Source: Arabidopsis thaliana (taxonomy: Eukaryota > Streptophyta > Magnoliopsida > Brassicales > Brassicaceae). Taken from it: 64,000 nucleotides of DNA. The position numbers and the translations under genes are program-made. The stretch lies in assembly GCF_000001735.4 (NCBI RefSeq), contig NC_003075.7, positions 17,919,001 to 17,983,000 on the forward strand. Direction: 5' to 3'. The notes under the pieces are model-generated. The model made no database searches and was not told the origin of the DNA. It saw nothing but the letters and a program-made list of their open reading frames with translations. Positions within the stretch are counted from its first letter, which is position 1; every line of letters starts with the position of its first letter. This document shows, piece after piece, positions 1 to 13,005 of the stretch.

Positions 1-3000
1 GATGCATTTGTCACTTCCATGGCCAAGTTCACAAATCTCCATTGCGCAGGAGATATGAAGCAAAAGAATGTCGATGCTGTTAAAGTAAGTTTCTTACTTT
101 CTTCATATTAAATTCGCTGTTCAGAATGAAAGGAGTTGTTCCTCTCTGTGTTTTCTTTCCTCGCATCTGATTTTTAATGTATACAGAGAGATGAAGCATT
201 CTGAGGCATACTGACCTAAGTATATCATATGTTTCAATTTTCTGTTTCCACTGCTTTTAATGTCTTTCTCTAGTAGAAAGCTTCTCCTTCACTTGATGGA
301 GAGAAGCATGTGTGATTCACCTCTTCATAACTTCATTATTGCTTCTTATGTTATTCAGGCCATAATTTCAATTGCCATTGAAGATGGTAATCACTTGCAA
401 GATGCTTGGGAGCACATTTTGACTTGTCTTTCTAGAATAGAGCATTTGCAATTATTGGGCGAGGGTGCTCCAAGTGATGCATCTTATTTTGCTTCAACCG
501 AGACCGAAGAGAAGAAAGCCTTGGGTTTTCCTAACTTGAAGAAAAAAGGAGCCCTCCAGAATCCGGTGATGATGGCTGTGGTTCGAGGGGGCTCATATGA
601 TAGCAGTACAATTGGACCAAATATGCCGGGGCTTGTGAAGCAGGACCAAATCAATAACTTCATTGCAAACTTGAATTTGCTTGACCAGATCGGGAGTTTT
701 CAGTTGAATAATGTATATGCTCATAGCCAGCGGCTGAAGACTGAAGCCATAGTAGCATTTGTTAAAGCTCTATGCAAAGTCTCTATGTCAGAACTGCAGT
801 CTCCTACGGATCCTCGAGTATTTAGCCTTACAAAATTAGTTGAGATCGCGTAAGAATTTCTTCTTTTGATACTCTCTTTAGAACACATAGAATGAGAAAT
901 GGACATATTGAATACATCTCATCTTGGCTACAGAACTGGATATCGAGTGAGCATCATGATAGTCTAATAAGATGTCAACATATCATTTACATATCTCTTT
1001 TCTTGCTGTACAGCCACTACAACATGAACCGCATCAGGCTAGTCTGGTCTCGCATATGGAGCATCCTGTCAGATTTTTTTGTATCTGTTGGCTTGTCAGA
1101 GAATCTTTCTGTTGCAATATTCGTTATGGACTCACTACGACAACTGTCTATGAAGTTCTTGGAACGTGAGGAGCTGGCTAATTACAACTTTCAGAATGAA
1201 TTTCTTCGACCATTTGTCATTGTTATGCAAAAAAGCAGTTCTGCTGAAATAAGAGAACTAATAGTTCGGTGCATTTCTCAAATGGTACTCAGCCGTGTCA
1301 GTAATGTGAAATCAGGGTGGAAAAGTGTTTTCAAGGTACAGAATGTTTTCCTAGCATCTGCCTGTATGTGAATATACAGTATATGATTAAGGTTTAAGAG
1401 AAAAAACGTTCAACCCAGGATAGAGGATACTATGCTTAGTAGTTTATCTGCTCGTGTTTTGTTTTTTATAAGACACACTCTAGTGGTCGACATGTTTTAC
1501 TGAGTGGCCAGTTTCCTTTCAGGTTTTCACAACTGCAGCAGCTGATGAAAGGAAGAACATTGTATTGTTGGCCTTTGAGACGATGGAAAAAATTGTCCGA
1601 GAGTACTTTTCATATATCACAGAGACGGAGGCAACAACCTTTACTGATTGTGTTCGATGCCTCATAACTTTTACAAACAGCACATTTACCAGCGATGTTA
1701 GCCTGAACGCTATCGCGTTTCTACGATTTTGTGCCCTAAAACTTGCAGACGGAGGCCTCGTGTGGAATGAGAAGGGTAGGTCCAGCAGTCCCAGTACTCC
1801 AGTAACAGATGACCATTCACCAAGTACCCAAAATTTTATGGATGCAGATGAGAATATTTCATATTGGGTTCCTTTGCTCACAGGTAATCTATTTTTAATA
1901 ATACTTCTGTTTAAATGCGTCAACAAATTATGAGCATCTTACATTTTCCGAATTCACATATGCCATTGCTAATGTGTCCAACTTGGTTGAATTTGCATTC
2001 TAATCAAAATTCTGTTATATTCATTAATTACAGGATTGTCTAAGCTAACTTCTGATTCCAGATCAGCAATCCGTAAAAGCTCCTTGGAAGTGCTCTTTAA
2101 TATTTTGAAGGATCATGGCCATATTTTTTCACGAACATTCTGGATCGGCGTTTTTAGTTCTGTTATATATCCTATATTTAACAGCGTCTGGGGCGAGAAT
2201 GATCTGCTTTCTAAAGATGAACATAGTTCATTTCCATCTACATTTTCTTCACATCCTAGTGAAGTTTCTTGGGATGCTGAGACTTCAGCTATGGCGGCAC
2301 AGTATCTGGTAGACCTATTTGTCAGTTTTTTTACTGTGATAAGGTCTCAACTTTCAAGTGTAGTATCCTTACTTGCTGGTCTTATAAGAAGTCCAGCTCA
2401 GGGTCCTACAGTAGCTGGGGTTGGCGCGTTGCTGCGGTTGGCAGACGAATTGGGTGACAGGTTCTCGGAAAATGAGTGGAAGGAGATTTTTTTGGCTGTG
2501 AACGAAGCTGCTTCATTGACATTGTCTAGTTTCATGAAAACACTGAGAACCATGGATGACATTCCAGATGAGGATACATTGTCTGATCAGGACTTTAGTA
2601 ATGAAGATGACATCGACGAGGACAGCCTGCAAACTATGTCTTATGTTGTGGCAAGAACAAAAAGTCACATAACCGTCCAGCTGCAAGTTGTTCAGGTATG
2701 TACAAAATGTTATACGATGCATTGAGATGCCAAGTTGTCTAATAGCAACAAATGTGAAGTATGAAAATGTTAAAAATAACATATTGAAAAAGCCATACAA
2801 AATTGAATCTAGCAATGTTATAGTCTCTAATTTTGCCTTGCTCCAGAATAATGATCTAACTCCGTCTCTCACTACTGTATTTTCTCCTGTTTTCAGGTAG
2901 TGACGGATCTCTACCGAATCCATCAGCAGTCATTGTTGGCATCGCACGTTACTGTTATACTGGAGATACTCTCATCAATCTCATCACATGCCCACCAGTT

Positions 3001-3502
3001 AAATTCTGATTTGATATTGCAGAAGAAAGTGAGGAGAGCGTGCTCTATCCTGGAGCTCTCTGAACCTCCCATGCTTCATTTCGAAAATGACACGTTTCAG
3101 AACTACCTGGACATTCTTCAAGCCATAGTGACAAATAATCCAGGAGTGTCGTTGGAGCTAAACGTAGAGTCTCAGCTGATGACAGTGTGTATGCAAATAC
3201 TGAAGATGTACCTGAAATGCACTTTGTTTCAGGGTGATGAGTTGGAAGAAACCAGGCAGCCCAAAAACTGGATTCTACCCATGGGAGCAGCCTCGAAGGA
3301 AGAAGCAGCAGCGAGATCTCCCCTAGTGGTTGCAGTGCTGAAGGCTCTGAGGGAACTGAAAAGAGATTCATTCAAGAGGTATGCACCGAATTTCTTCCCA
3401 TTGTTGGTGGAGCTTGTGCGGAGCGAGCACAGCTCTTCACAAGTCCCACAAGTCTTAAGCACAGTGTTCCATACATGTATGGGTGCAATGATGGATGAAT
3501 AA
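1..3502 (+). CDS. BIG1: BIG-type ARF guanine-nucleotide exchange factor, C-terminal part (BIG1-like), 5'-partial
   Basis: Exons: <1-84, 359-849, 1014-1335, 1523-1883, 2034-2695, 2897-3502. All junctions are GT-AG and stay in frame, giving 841 residues plus stop. The protein enters the window at DAFVTSMAKFTNLHCAGDM, a stretch typical of the helical region downstream of the Sec7 domain in large BIG/SEC7 ARF-GEFs. The Sec7 catalytic domain lies outside the window, so exchange activity cannot be checked here. What is visible is the HEAT-like C-terminal half (HDS/Sec7_C type): leucine-rich helices and an acidic patch, DIPDEDTLSDQDFSNEDDID, encoded near 2550-2620. Family role: these proteins activate ARF GTPases at the trans-Golgi network for vesicle budding. 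BIG1 rather than a paralogue is inferred from the neighbouring EXPA20, aminoacylase and CPK26 genes, which follow At4g38200 in Arabidopsis. Confidence 0.93.
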
Positions 3503-3974
3503 TAGGGTGGTTATAAGTGGGTTTTGACATTCGAGCACCTGAAGGATATTGATTAACAAGCAGACACAAATCACTCTTTTCTTCTTTTGTTTTTTCTTCT
3601 CGACGGAGATGCGAGATTTACAGGTTTTGTGCTGTTGATTGATAGTGCTGATATAAAGTAATTGATTACTGTTTGTAGAAACTAAGAAAAGAATGGTGAG
3701 ATTAGGAGGGTCATTGCATTTTGTCTGCAATGCCTATTTTCTTCCTTCCAGTCGTGATCAATGTGCATAATATACTCTCACACAGCTAAATGCGGTCCAA
3801 GTAAGGATTGTGAAGGATATATTATATAAAAAGAAAAAAGAAAAGAGAAGACAAAGATGAGCCACTCGTGGAAAGTCATTTATACCTCCTTGAAATGAAG
3901 TGATGATATCTAATGACTCCAAAGTCATAATAAAGTCACCGAAAGTGAATCATGATTTGAAGAAGATAAAGGAG
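3503..3974. other. Convergent 3' intergenic region (BIG1 / EXPA20)
   Basis: About 470 bp between two converging stop codons. It holds the 3' UTRs of both genes, an A-rich tract near 3825-3850 and no supported coding sequence. The short reading frames here lack splice signals or family resemblance. Confidence 0.7.
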
Positions 3975-4821
3975 TCAGGAGTGGAACTGCTTTCCTTGGT
4001 ATGTCATTCCGAAGCGCCAATACGGAGGAGCCACATCATAAGAGGCAATGGTTTTGCCGCCTTTGAGAGTAACCTCGAAAGAGAGAGACTGTCCGATGAG
4101 ATCGAGAGAGGAGTGCCAGTTCTGTCCCCAGTTTCTGGCCATTGGGATCCAAGCCGTTGTGTGGCCCTTCACTTTCACACCAACCACTTCCCCGTCGAGG
4201 CCCACATTGCTTATCAACACCTGGAAAAAGTGGGAGCTCCCGCTCAAGCTGAATCTCAACCCGCCTCTCCGCCCACACTTGACCCTCCTATACTGTATAG
4301 GTATCATCTCAGCTCTGGTTTCTGCGATCCCTGTGAAGGCGGCATGAGATAGTTCCAAGTGTTCCTTTGGGAAGTTGCACCAACCTCCGTAATCGGAGGA
4401 GAGTCCCGAATTGGGAGGACAGAAATCGGTGGCGGTGACCACCACGGAGGGGCTGCCTTGAAGACACCAACGGATGTGGTTCACGCACCGCACTTCTAGA
4501 CAAGCTCCGCAGCTGCTTCCCCTGTTGAACAGCTTCCCGCTCAGGCCTGCGCTGTAGCCGGCAAAGCTGCTCTGCCTCAGATCTCCATACCCACAAGCGC
4601 CTCCTATCAGAACCAATTAGTCTAGTTAGTCCTGATGAAAGAAGAAAGAAAAATAGGGGGGAGAGAGAGAAAAGAGAACCAGTAGCGACGGAGGAGGAGC
4701 CGTCTCTGTCTCTAGAAAGCGTGGCTGTGGCTATCTTCCAGTCATCTTCGGCAGTGGCTTGAAAGAGGCGGCAGAGAATGAAGAAGAGGCACAATGCGAG
4801 TTGCTGAAGCCCAGAATCCAT
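3975..4821 (-). CDS. EXPA20: Alpha-expansin, divergent (EXPA20-like)
   Basis: Two exons on the minus strand: 4821-4680 and 4603-3975, with a 76-bp GT-AG intron; 256 residues. The ATG at 4821 ([17 protein letters not shown]) starts a secretory signal peptide. The six-stranded double-psi barrel follows, with the cysteine pattern [19 protein letters not shown] and [10 protein letters not shown]. The C-terminal CBM63-type domain ends QGKQFHS. Expansins are secreted and loosen cell-wall polysaccharide contacts without hydrolysis. Oddity: the usual HFD motif before the barrel's end reads HLELSHAAF here, so the conserved aspartate is replaced by glutamate and the phenylalanine by leucine. This makes it a divergent member. 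Naming rests on similarity and on its place directly after BIG1, as in Arabidopsis. Confidence 0.92.
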
Positions 4822-5443
4822 GAACAAGAAGTGTTGTTGGGATCCTCACAGTCAGTCACAGGTGGCAGACAAAAGTGATGCGTTTGAGAGAGTTTTGGGG
4901 GTTCCTTTTGATCATCAGGCTCCGCTTTTCAAGACTTGTGGGGATGCGACAAAAGATTGCTCTGACATGTTTTGACTTTGACAGTCCGTTTCAGACCAAT
5001 TATAATAAAAAAACAAAAAAGGGAACAACTATACGTTTTCCAGGCCCATCTCATTCGGAGGCCCACTTTCAATACGACACAGAATCAAGACAAGAGACGC
5101 AAGACGAACTTCTTGAGCCCTTTTGTTAATTCAATGGGCCCTCACTAAGAAGCCCATAATAAAATAAAATAAGTTCTATTTTCAAACATTGTACTATTAC
5201 TTTTTGTACCGGCCGTGTTTATTCAATTCTCGTATTTGTAAGAATTTATAAACAAAAAGCAATGATTAAAACATTTACAATGACATTATGACAATGAATT
5301 CGAATGTACTTTTCAAGTCACTCGTAAAAGAATATAAATTTTTTAAGAGATAACATAAGACTTTTAAATCGATAAGTGAATAACATAGAGTTTGTCATTT
5401 TAATACAAATCACTGCCGATAATTAGACTGAAATGGAAGAAAA
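4822..5443. other. Upstream region of the expansin gene; 3' region of the next gene
   Basis: 622 bp, AT-rich in its distal half (about 5150-5400). It should contain the EXPA20 promoter and leader and the 3' UTR of the unknown gene downstream. No further gene, RNA or repeat is recognisable. Confidence 0.6.
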
Positions 5444-6024
5444 TCAGACGGAGACAATGATGTCCTTAAGGGGAAGAAGAGTGAAATGAGGTAGCGGTTT
5501 GAGGTGGATGAGAACATGTGTATACGATGATGACTCTTGTTTGATGGGACAACCGTGAGTCGACTTATCCAGCGTCCCATCTCTATAGACAAACACATTT
5601 TCGTCCTCTTCCATGCGACGCCACTTTCTGTTGTTATCTTTGGCACGTTGCAGCGGCATTCCCCTGCATCATCAACATTCATTATCCATCTAGATGTAAA
5701 TGAGAAAGTGGGCATATATCCACGTGTGTACCTGACATGGAAGAGATCAGAGACATCAAGAAAGAAGGTCAGTGCGTCAATAAAAGCCTGGTAGGTGGTG
5801 ATATGGAGGCCGTCGATGTGGGGATAGGGCAGCCTGGGCCTGGTGGTGGTGGTGGTGGGAGAAGAGAGGAAAACGTACTCTTTGAATCCTCCTCCTGCTC
5901 CGGTGGCCTGAGCGACGAAGCCCATGGTGGACATGATTGGTTCAAGCTCCTCGTGCGTCATAACAGGCTTGAAGGTTCTCGTGTGCCACAAGGCCAGTTT
6001 CCTCATACTGCACTCCTCCATCAT
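5444..6024 (-). CDS. Conserved plant protein of unknown function
   Basis: Two exons on the minus strand: 6024-5732 and 5663-5444, joined by a 68-bp GT-AG intron in phase 2; 170 residues. The start chosen is the first in-frame ATG (MMEECSMRKLALWHTR); an upstream coding exon cannot be excluded. Visible features are RPRLPYPHIDGLHITTYQAF, SDLFHVRGMPLQR, then KWRRMEEDENVFVYRDGTLD, and a C-terminal LLPLKDIIVSV. The pattern looks like a real conserved globular protein because the frame holds across the splice junction and the conserved motif RGMP is created by it. I do not recognise a named domain. There is no signal peptide or membrane segment. It diverges from the aminoacylase gene with 226 bp between start codons, so the two may share a promoter. 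Confidence 0.75.
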
Positions 6025-6250
6025 CTCTCTCGAGATCCACAAGTGAGTGAGTGTAGGGATTATGGTTACAATTAGTTTGGTTTTTCTTTCTTTTGCCCTT
6101 GTTATTTCATTTATTCACCAAACTGCCATTCCTTTCTGCCACGTGGCCTTCTTCATCCCATTTGTGAGCAATTCAATTTAGTAATCCATTTGCTGCTCTG
6201 TAGTGGAAGTAGTTGTTGTTGTTGTTGCAGAAGAATCCGAATCCAATTCA
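6025..6250. promoter_or_regulatory. Putative bidirectional promoter (unknown gene / aminoacylase)
   Basis: Only 226 bp separate the two divergent start codons, so both 5' leaders and core promoters must fit here unless an upstream non-coding exon exists. It contains CCACGTGG at about 6139-6146, a palindromic G-box-type core. Function is inferred from position only. Confidence 0.45.
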
Positions 6251-7919
6251 ATGAGTCTTCTTCGTCTTCTCCTCGTTGTTGTTGTTCTTCATCTTTCTGC
6301 GGTGGCCGGCGACGACGCCATCGTCTCCAGATTCCAGGAGTACCTCCGAATCAACACGGTTCAGCCCAACCCGGAATACTACAAAGCCGTTGACTTTATA
6401 ATATCTCAGGCGAAACCACTGTCCCTCGAATCTCAGACGATCGAATTTGTAAAAGGAAAGCCGCTTCTCCTCCTCAAATGGGTTGGCTCCGACCCAACCC
6501 TACCTGCCTTTCTCCTCAACTCCCACACCGATGTCGTTCCCTTCGAGGACTCCAAGTGGACTCACCATCCGCTCCAAGCTCACATGGACCACCATGGCGA
6601 CATCTATGCCAGGGGTTCCCAGGACATGAAGTGCGTCGGGATGCAGTACCTCGAGGCCATACGCAAGCTCCAGGCTTCTGGCTTCAAGCCACTCCGATCC
6701 GTCTATCTCTCCTTCGTCCCCGATGAAGAGATTGGCGGCCACGATGGCGCAGAGAAGTTTGCTGAATCCCAATTATTCAAGAGCTTGAACATCGCAATCG
6801 TGCTCGACGAAGGTAAACACTCTTCTGGATTTGATTCTTGATTATAACAGCCAAGCATCATCTTATACAACAAAGTGAATCAGGCCTGCCATCGCCTACT
6901 GAGAGTTACAGAGTATTCTATGGAGAGAGGAGTCCCTGGTGGCTGGTGATTAAGGCTAAAGGTCCACCTGGCCACGGTGCCAAGCTCTATGACAACTCTG
7001 CCATGGAGAATCTGCTCAAAAGCATTGAGAGTATTCGCAGATTCAGAGCTTCTCAGTTCGATCTTCTCAAAGCTGGTGGGATAGCTGAAGGCGATGTTGT
7101 CTCTGTGAACATGGCCTTCCTCAAGGCTGGCACACCTTCTCCAACTGTAACTACTTTTTTCTTCATTCATATTATGTATGATTCCAAAGTTGATGTCTTT
7201 ATCTGAGAATCTGGCTCTTTCTTTATCCTCAAGGGTTTCGTAATGAATCTGCAACCATCTGAGGCAGAAGCTGGTTTCGACATTCGTGTTCCACCCAGCG
7301 TTGATGCTGAAGCACTCGAAAGACGTTTAGTGGAGGAATGGGCTCCAGCAGCACGAAACATGTCCTTTGAGGTAATTTCTTGGCCACCTGTATCTCTTTC
7401 TCAATGAATTTGAAGAAACTGTCCAGTCTTGAAGCCAAGTAGCAACACAAAGTCCCCTTTTTTTATGAACAAAGTCTACTCGACAACTTTAACTAATTAA
7501 GATGTTAGCTGGGGCAGTTCAAGCAGAAGCTTACGGGGAAGCAATTCCTTACAGCAGCAGATGATTCAAATCCTTGGTGGGGGCTCTTGGAAAATGCTGT
7601 TAAGGAAGCCGGAGGTAGGACCAGTAAGCCTGAGATTTTCCCTGCATCAACGGATGCTCGCTACTTTCGCAAGGCTGGCGTGCCTGCCTTTGGGTTCTCT
7701 CCCATATCAAACACCCCGAGTCTGCTTCATGACCACAATGAGGTACATACATGTTGATACTCACTTTGCTCATTGTTGGAGGATCATCATTCATGTTGTT
7801 TATCTGTGTTGCAGTATTTGGGTAAAGCTGAGTACTTGAAAGGCATTGAGGTGTATGTTTCAATCATCAAAGCTTATGCATCATATGAAAGCAAAAGTGG
7901 TTCACGAGATGAGTTATGA
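6251..7919 (+). CDS. Aminoacylase-1-like M20 metallopeptidase (AQI-like)
   Basis: Five exons: 6251-6812, 6884-7146, 7234-7371, 7518-7742, 7815-7919; 430 residues. The ATG at 6251 opens a hydrophobic signal sequence (MSLLRLLLVVVVLHLSAVAG); an earlier in-frame GTG is not a credible plant start. The M20 zinc-peptidase signatures are in place: NSHTDVVP with the first metal His at about residue 92, ARGSQDMK with the bridging Asp, and PDEEIGGHDG with the catalytic Glu pair at about 159-160. The dimerisation domain follows with GPPGHGAKLYDN, and the distal metal His is in SLLHDHNE. Family activity is hydrolysis of N-acyl-amino acids to carboxylate and free amino acid. The secretory signal suggests action in the secretory pathway or outside the cell. 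Position matches At4g38220. Confidence 0.94.
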
Positions 7920-8229
7920 GGGTCTCAACACAGCCCATTCAAGTCTTCCTTTCGCAAATTTGTACAATCAATAAGATCTGAATCCATCCTGTGTTTGTTG
8001 TGGTAAATCAGAGACATCTTGTTCTTGTTGTGAGACAGTTGGCATTGGCAAATTGTATTATTCATTCCTGCTTTTTCAATGCTTCTTCTTTTTTCTCCTT
8101 GTGTTTCCTCGTCGTTGATGGGCCGTACAAATTAGGCCCATTAGCATGATCCAGTACGAAATCCATTTAATGTAAACCCAACCAGTCCTCCTATCTCTTC
8201 GTTCGTGACTCTCTCTGCTCTGCTCCCAA
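7920..8229. other. Intergenic region between aminoacylase and At4g38225-like gene
   Basis: 310 bp holding the 3' UTR of the aminoacylase gene and the promoter of the next gene. GGGCC/GGCCC elements occur near 8119-8136 (GATGGGCC, TAGGCCCATT), typical of plant housekeeping promoters. No gene is visible. Confidence 0.55.
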
Positions 8230-9613
8230 ATGTTATCGTCCTCCGGAAGCTCCCTCTTATGGCGGAGCCGTACACATGTGCCTGCACCGCCGCCTCGGTC
8301 TTCGCCACCGCTTAAAGCTCTCTCCTTTCCCTTCTCTTCCAGTTTATGGTTTATTCACAGAACCACAATTTCTCCTCTTTCGTGTTCAGCTGAAAGTTCC
8401 TCGGAGATTGCCCTGGCGCAGAGCCAGCCTGCCCCTGATTTCAATCGTAAGTCCTCCATTGCTGCCTTTAAGATTATATAAATGATGCTTTCCGGTGAAT
8501 TAAGGCATCTATTTTTTTTTTTGAAACCGCGTCTCTGTTTGTGTTGTGTAATGGGTTCTACTAGCCTGGTCGGAGTTCGCTCAAAATGTGTCTGGCGAAT
8601 GGGACGGTTTCGGAGCAGATTTTACATGCGAAGGGCAACCGCTAGAACTACCTGAATCAGTGGTTCCAGAAGCCTTTAGAGAATGGGAAGTGAAGGTGTT
8701 CGATTGGCAGACGCAGTGTCCCACTCTTGCCCAGCCCAACTCACTATCCTTTCTTTACAAGTCCATCAAACTCCTCCCCACCGTTGGATGTGAAGCTGAT
8801 GCAGCCACCCGTTACAGCATCGACCAGAGGATCATCGGGGGAGGCAAATCCTCTGCATTAGCCTTTTCGTATTCTGTCACTGGCTCCTATGTCGCTGTGT
8901 GGCCTTTGCGGAACAACCAGCTTGAGGTGGAGCATTGTCTGATCAATCCAAAGGACAAGGAGTCTCGTGTGAGGATTTTCCAGGTTGTCAGCTTAGCAGA
9001 GACCACCAACATGTCCTTGCAGAGTGTCAAAGTTTTCTGTGAGCAGTGGTACGGTCCGTTCAGAGATGGCGATCAGCTTGGAGGCTGTGCCATCCGTAGC
9101 TCCGGCTTTGCTGCTACACCTACCACTGCAGCTTCAGTGGTTACCGGTTCTTGGAGAGTTCTACTTGCTACCACTAGCTTTCACGCCTCTGATTTCGTGA
9201 GTTGGCGTCCTTACACTGTGTATTCAAGTGTGTACTTCCATTCGATGATTGCCGTAAGTTTGTTTATTTTGTGAGTATGTTCAGGGTTGTATACAACAAG
9301 TTACTGGCGAGAAGGTGATTGAGATTGTGAGAGAAGAAAATGATCTTTTATTGCTTCCGCAAGAGCTGTGGTGCTCACTCCAACAAGGCAAAGACCGCGA
9401 AAGAGTATTTTCAGTAGGATGGGTCTTTGAGCCAGGCCATGCTATCACATCCAGCTGCGTCTTCTCTAGCGATTCTAAGCTAAAGGTAACCAATAATCTT
9501 CTTTGTTGACAACTACATACTCTTCTCCTTGCAACTTGTGGTCATTATTCTATCTCTTTTACTTTGCGCAGGAGGTAACAATGGGGAGAGAGACTGCTCT
9601 ATCAGATGTATGA
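8230..9613 (+). CDS. Plastid-targeted protein of unknown function (At4g38225-like)
   Basis: Four exons: 8230-8446, 8565-9196, 9285-9485, 9572-9613; 363 residues, with a short last exon of 13 codons plus stop. The first about 55 residues are rich in Ser, Arg and Pro and lack acidic residues (MLSSSGSSLLWRSRTHVPAP), which is characteristic of a chloroplast transit peptide. The mature part begins WSEFAQNVSGEWDGFGADF, reminiscent of lipocalin-like proteins of the DUF3598 type found in plants and cyanobacteria; that assignment is only a resemblance. Other motifs are GGGKSSALAFSYSVTGSYV and EVTMGRETALSDV at the C terminus. No catalytic motif is recognised. It converges with CPK26. Confidence 0.88.
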
Positions 9614-9993
9614 TCAATAATCGTTTAAATCTCCACAGATCATTCTTATAATTTTCTTTGTAGGATGTGTGCACATAAGTCAAATTACAATAATCTCATA
9701 TGACTTCCTATACTGATGTTTGATTCAGTTTATCTGTTAATAATACATATCAGTTCGTTTTAGAATGCAGAGCCTTTGTTGATTCAATCTTTACCGGGAA
9801 GGATCCAGACCATGGGAACCATATTTCTGCAGAGCTTTGTAGCTTTTGCATATCTTCGTTCAGCTCTATCAAAAACGACTGTTTCACGTACACCGATGTA
9901 TAGACTTGTCAGTTTGGGAAAGAATTTGATGGAATTTACCTTGAAAAAGTGAGAAAGGCTTAACCTGTACATAATCGTGAGATTGCTTGCTTC
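9614..9993. other. Convergent 3' intergenic region (At4g38225-like / CPK26)
   Basis: 380 bp shared by two converging 3' ends. No splice-supported coding sequence is present; the minus-strand frame near 9784-9972 has no family resemblance. Confidence 0.6.
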
Positions 9994-11918
<1,925 letters not shown>

Positions 11919-13005
11919 TGTGGCTTCTTCCTGGGGGCGTCTTTTGCCAGTTTGTGTGCTGAAACAAATCGTTGAAAGACAAAATGTATTAGAAGTGGTT
12001 TGGCTTGTAAAGAATTGCCCATCAAACAAATCCCTTACCAAGTTAGTTCACCTCCCCTTCCAAATTAGTTTGCCATCAGAGGAAAACAGAGCAAGTCCCA
12101 TAGCAAGATCTGAAACATTATACGAATTTAGCATAAAGAAATCGCAATAATAAGGAGAGACATCAAAACAGGGGAATTAGAGGAAGAGATGGATGTGTAC
12201 CAGACAAAGATGATAAGAATGGATGAAAATTAAGTCAGATTGGTGCAGATCCGATGATACACATTGTTGAACATGGTTTTGCAATATTCTCGCCAACGTC
12301 TCCACATCCTGACTAAAAATAACAAAAGAAGAAGATATCTTTGATTAATAGTCATCAACAGATCTGTCTCTTTAATTAGAATATTCTAAAAATGCAGGGG
12401 AACTCCACAAGGCTCTTTTCTTAGGCCTACTTCACATGAGACAAATCAAGACCTCCAATTGGTCGCATCGGAACAAACCTTTAATGATCCCATGGCCTCA
12501 GATTCTAGTTGACGGGTTATACCAGAGAAGATGGGTCGAGTGCCTTGATTGGCTACTCGCCAAAGATGTAATAAAAGTTACTTCTTTGAAGCAACACGCA
12601 TTATTTAGTACATGTTTGAAGAGATATGTACACTAGCAATAGAGAAGCCAAAACAAGTGGGACGAAGAAAAACTGCATAGAATGATTTGCATTCGTATAA
12701 GTTACCCACAAGATAATCACTAATAAAACAACTGAAATATATTTAACCCTGACCCTTTCAAGGGGTTCCCATAACTTCTAAGCCAATCAGCCAGGTCACC
12801 AGAGCTTCCTTGCTGTTAAAGTTAACCCCACCGCTCGACAAACTCATCCATAAATAACAATACAACCTAACAGCTGCTAGAAGGAGGCTGCATGCGGTCC
12901 AAAATCTTCTTTTCCTTTCATCTGCTTGTGAAACCCGGTTAGCACAGAACTGTAAGCAATGGTTAAGATGTAAATGATGCTGGTTGGAGAAGTACATGTT
13001 TTGCA
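11919..13005. other. CPK26 promoter/leader and CGL1 3' region
   Basis: About 1.1 kb. On the minus strand an AG acceptor at 11959-11960 before the CPK26 start indicates an intron in the 5' UTR. The part near 12700-13005 is the 3' UTR of the glycosyltransferase gene upstream. The plus-strand frame at 12436-12636 is not supported. Confidence 0.55.

Noticed and set aside
12436-12636. Plus-strand open frame of 66 codons
   Set aside because: It is antisense to the CPK26 leader/CGL1 3' region, with no splice signals or recognisable motif.
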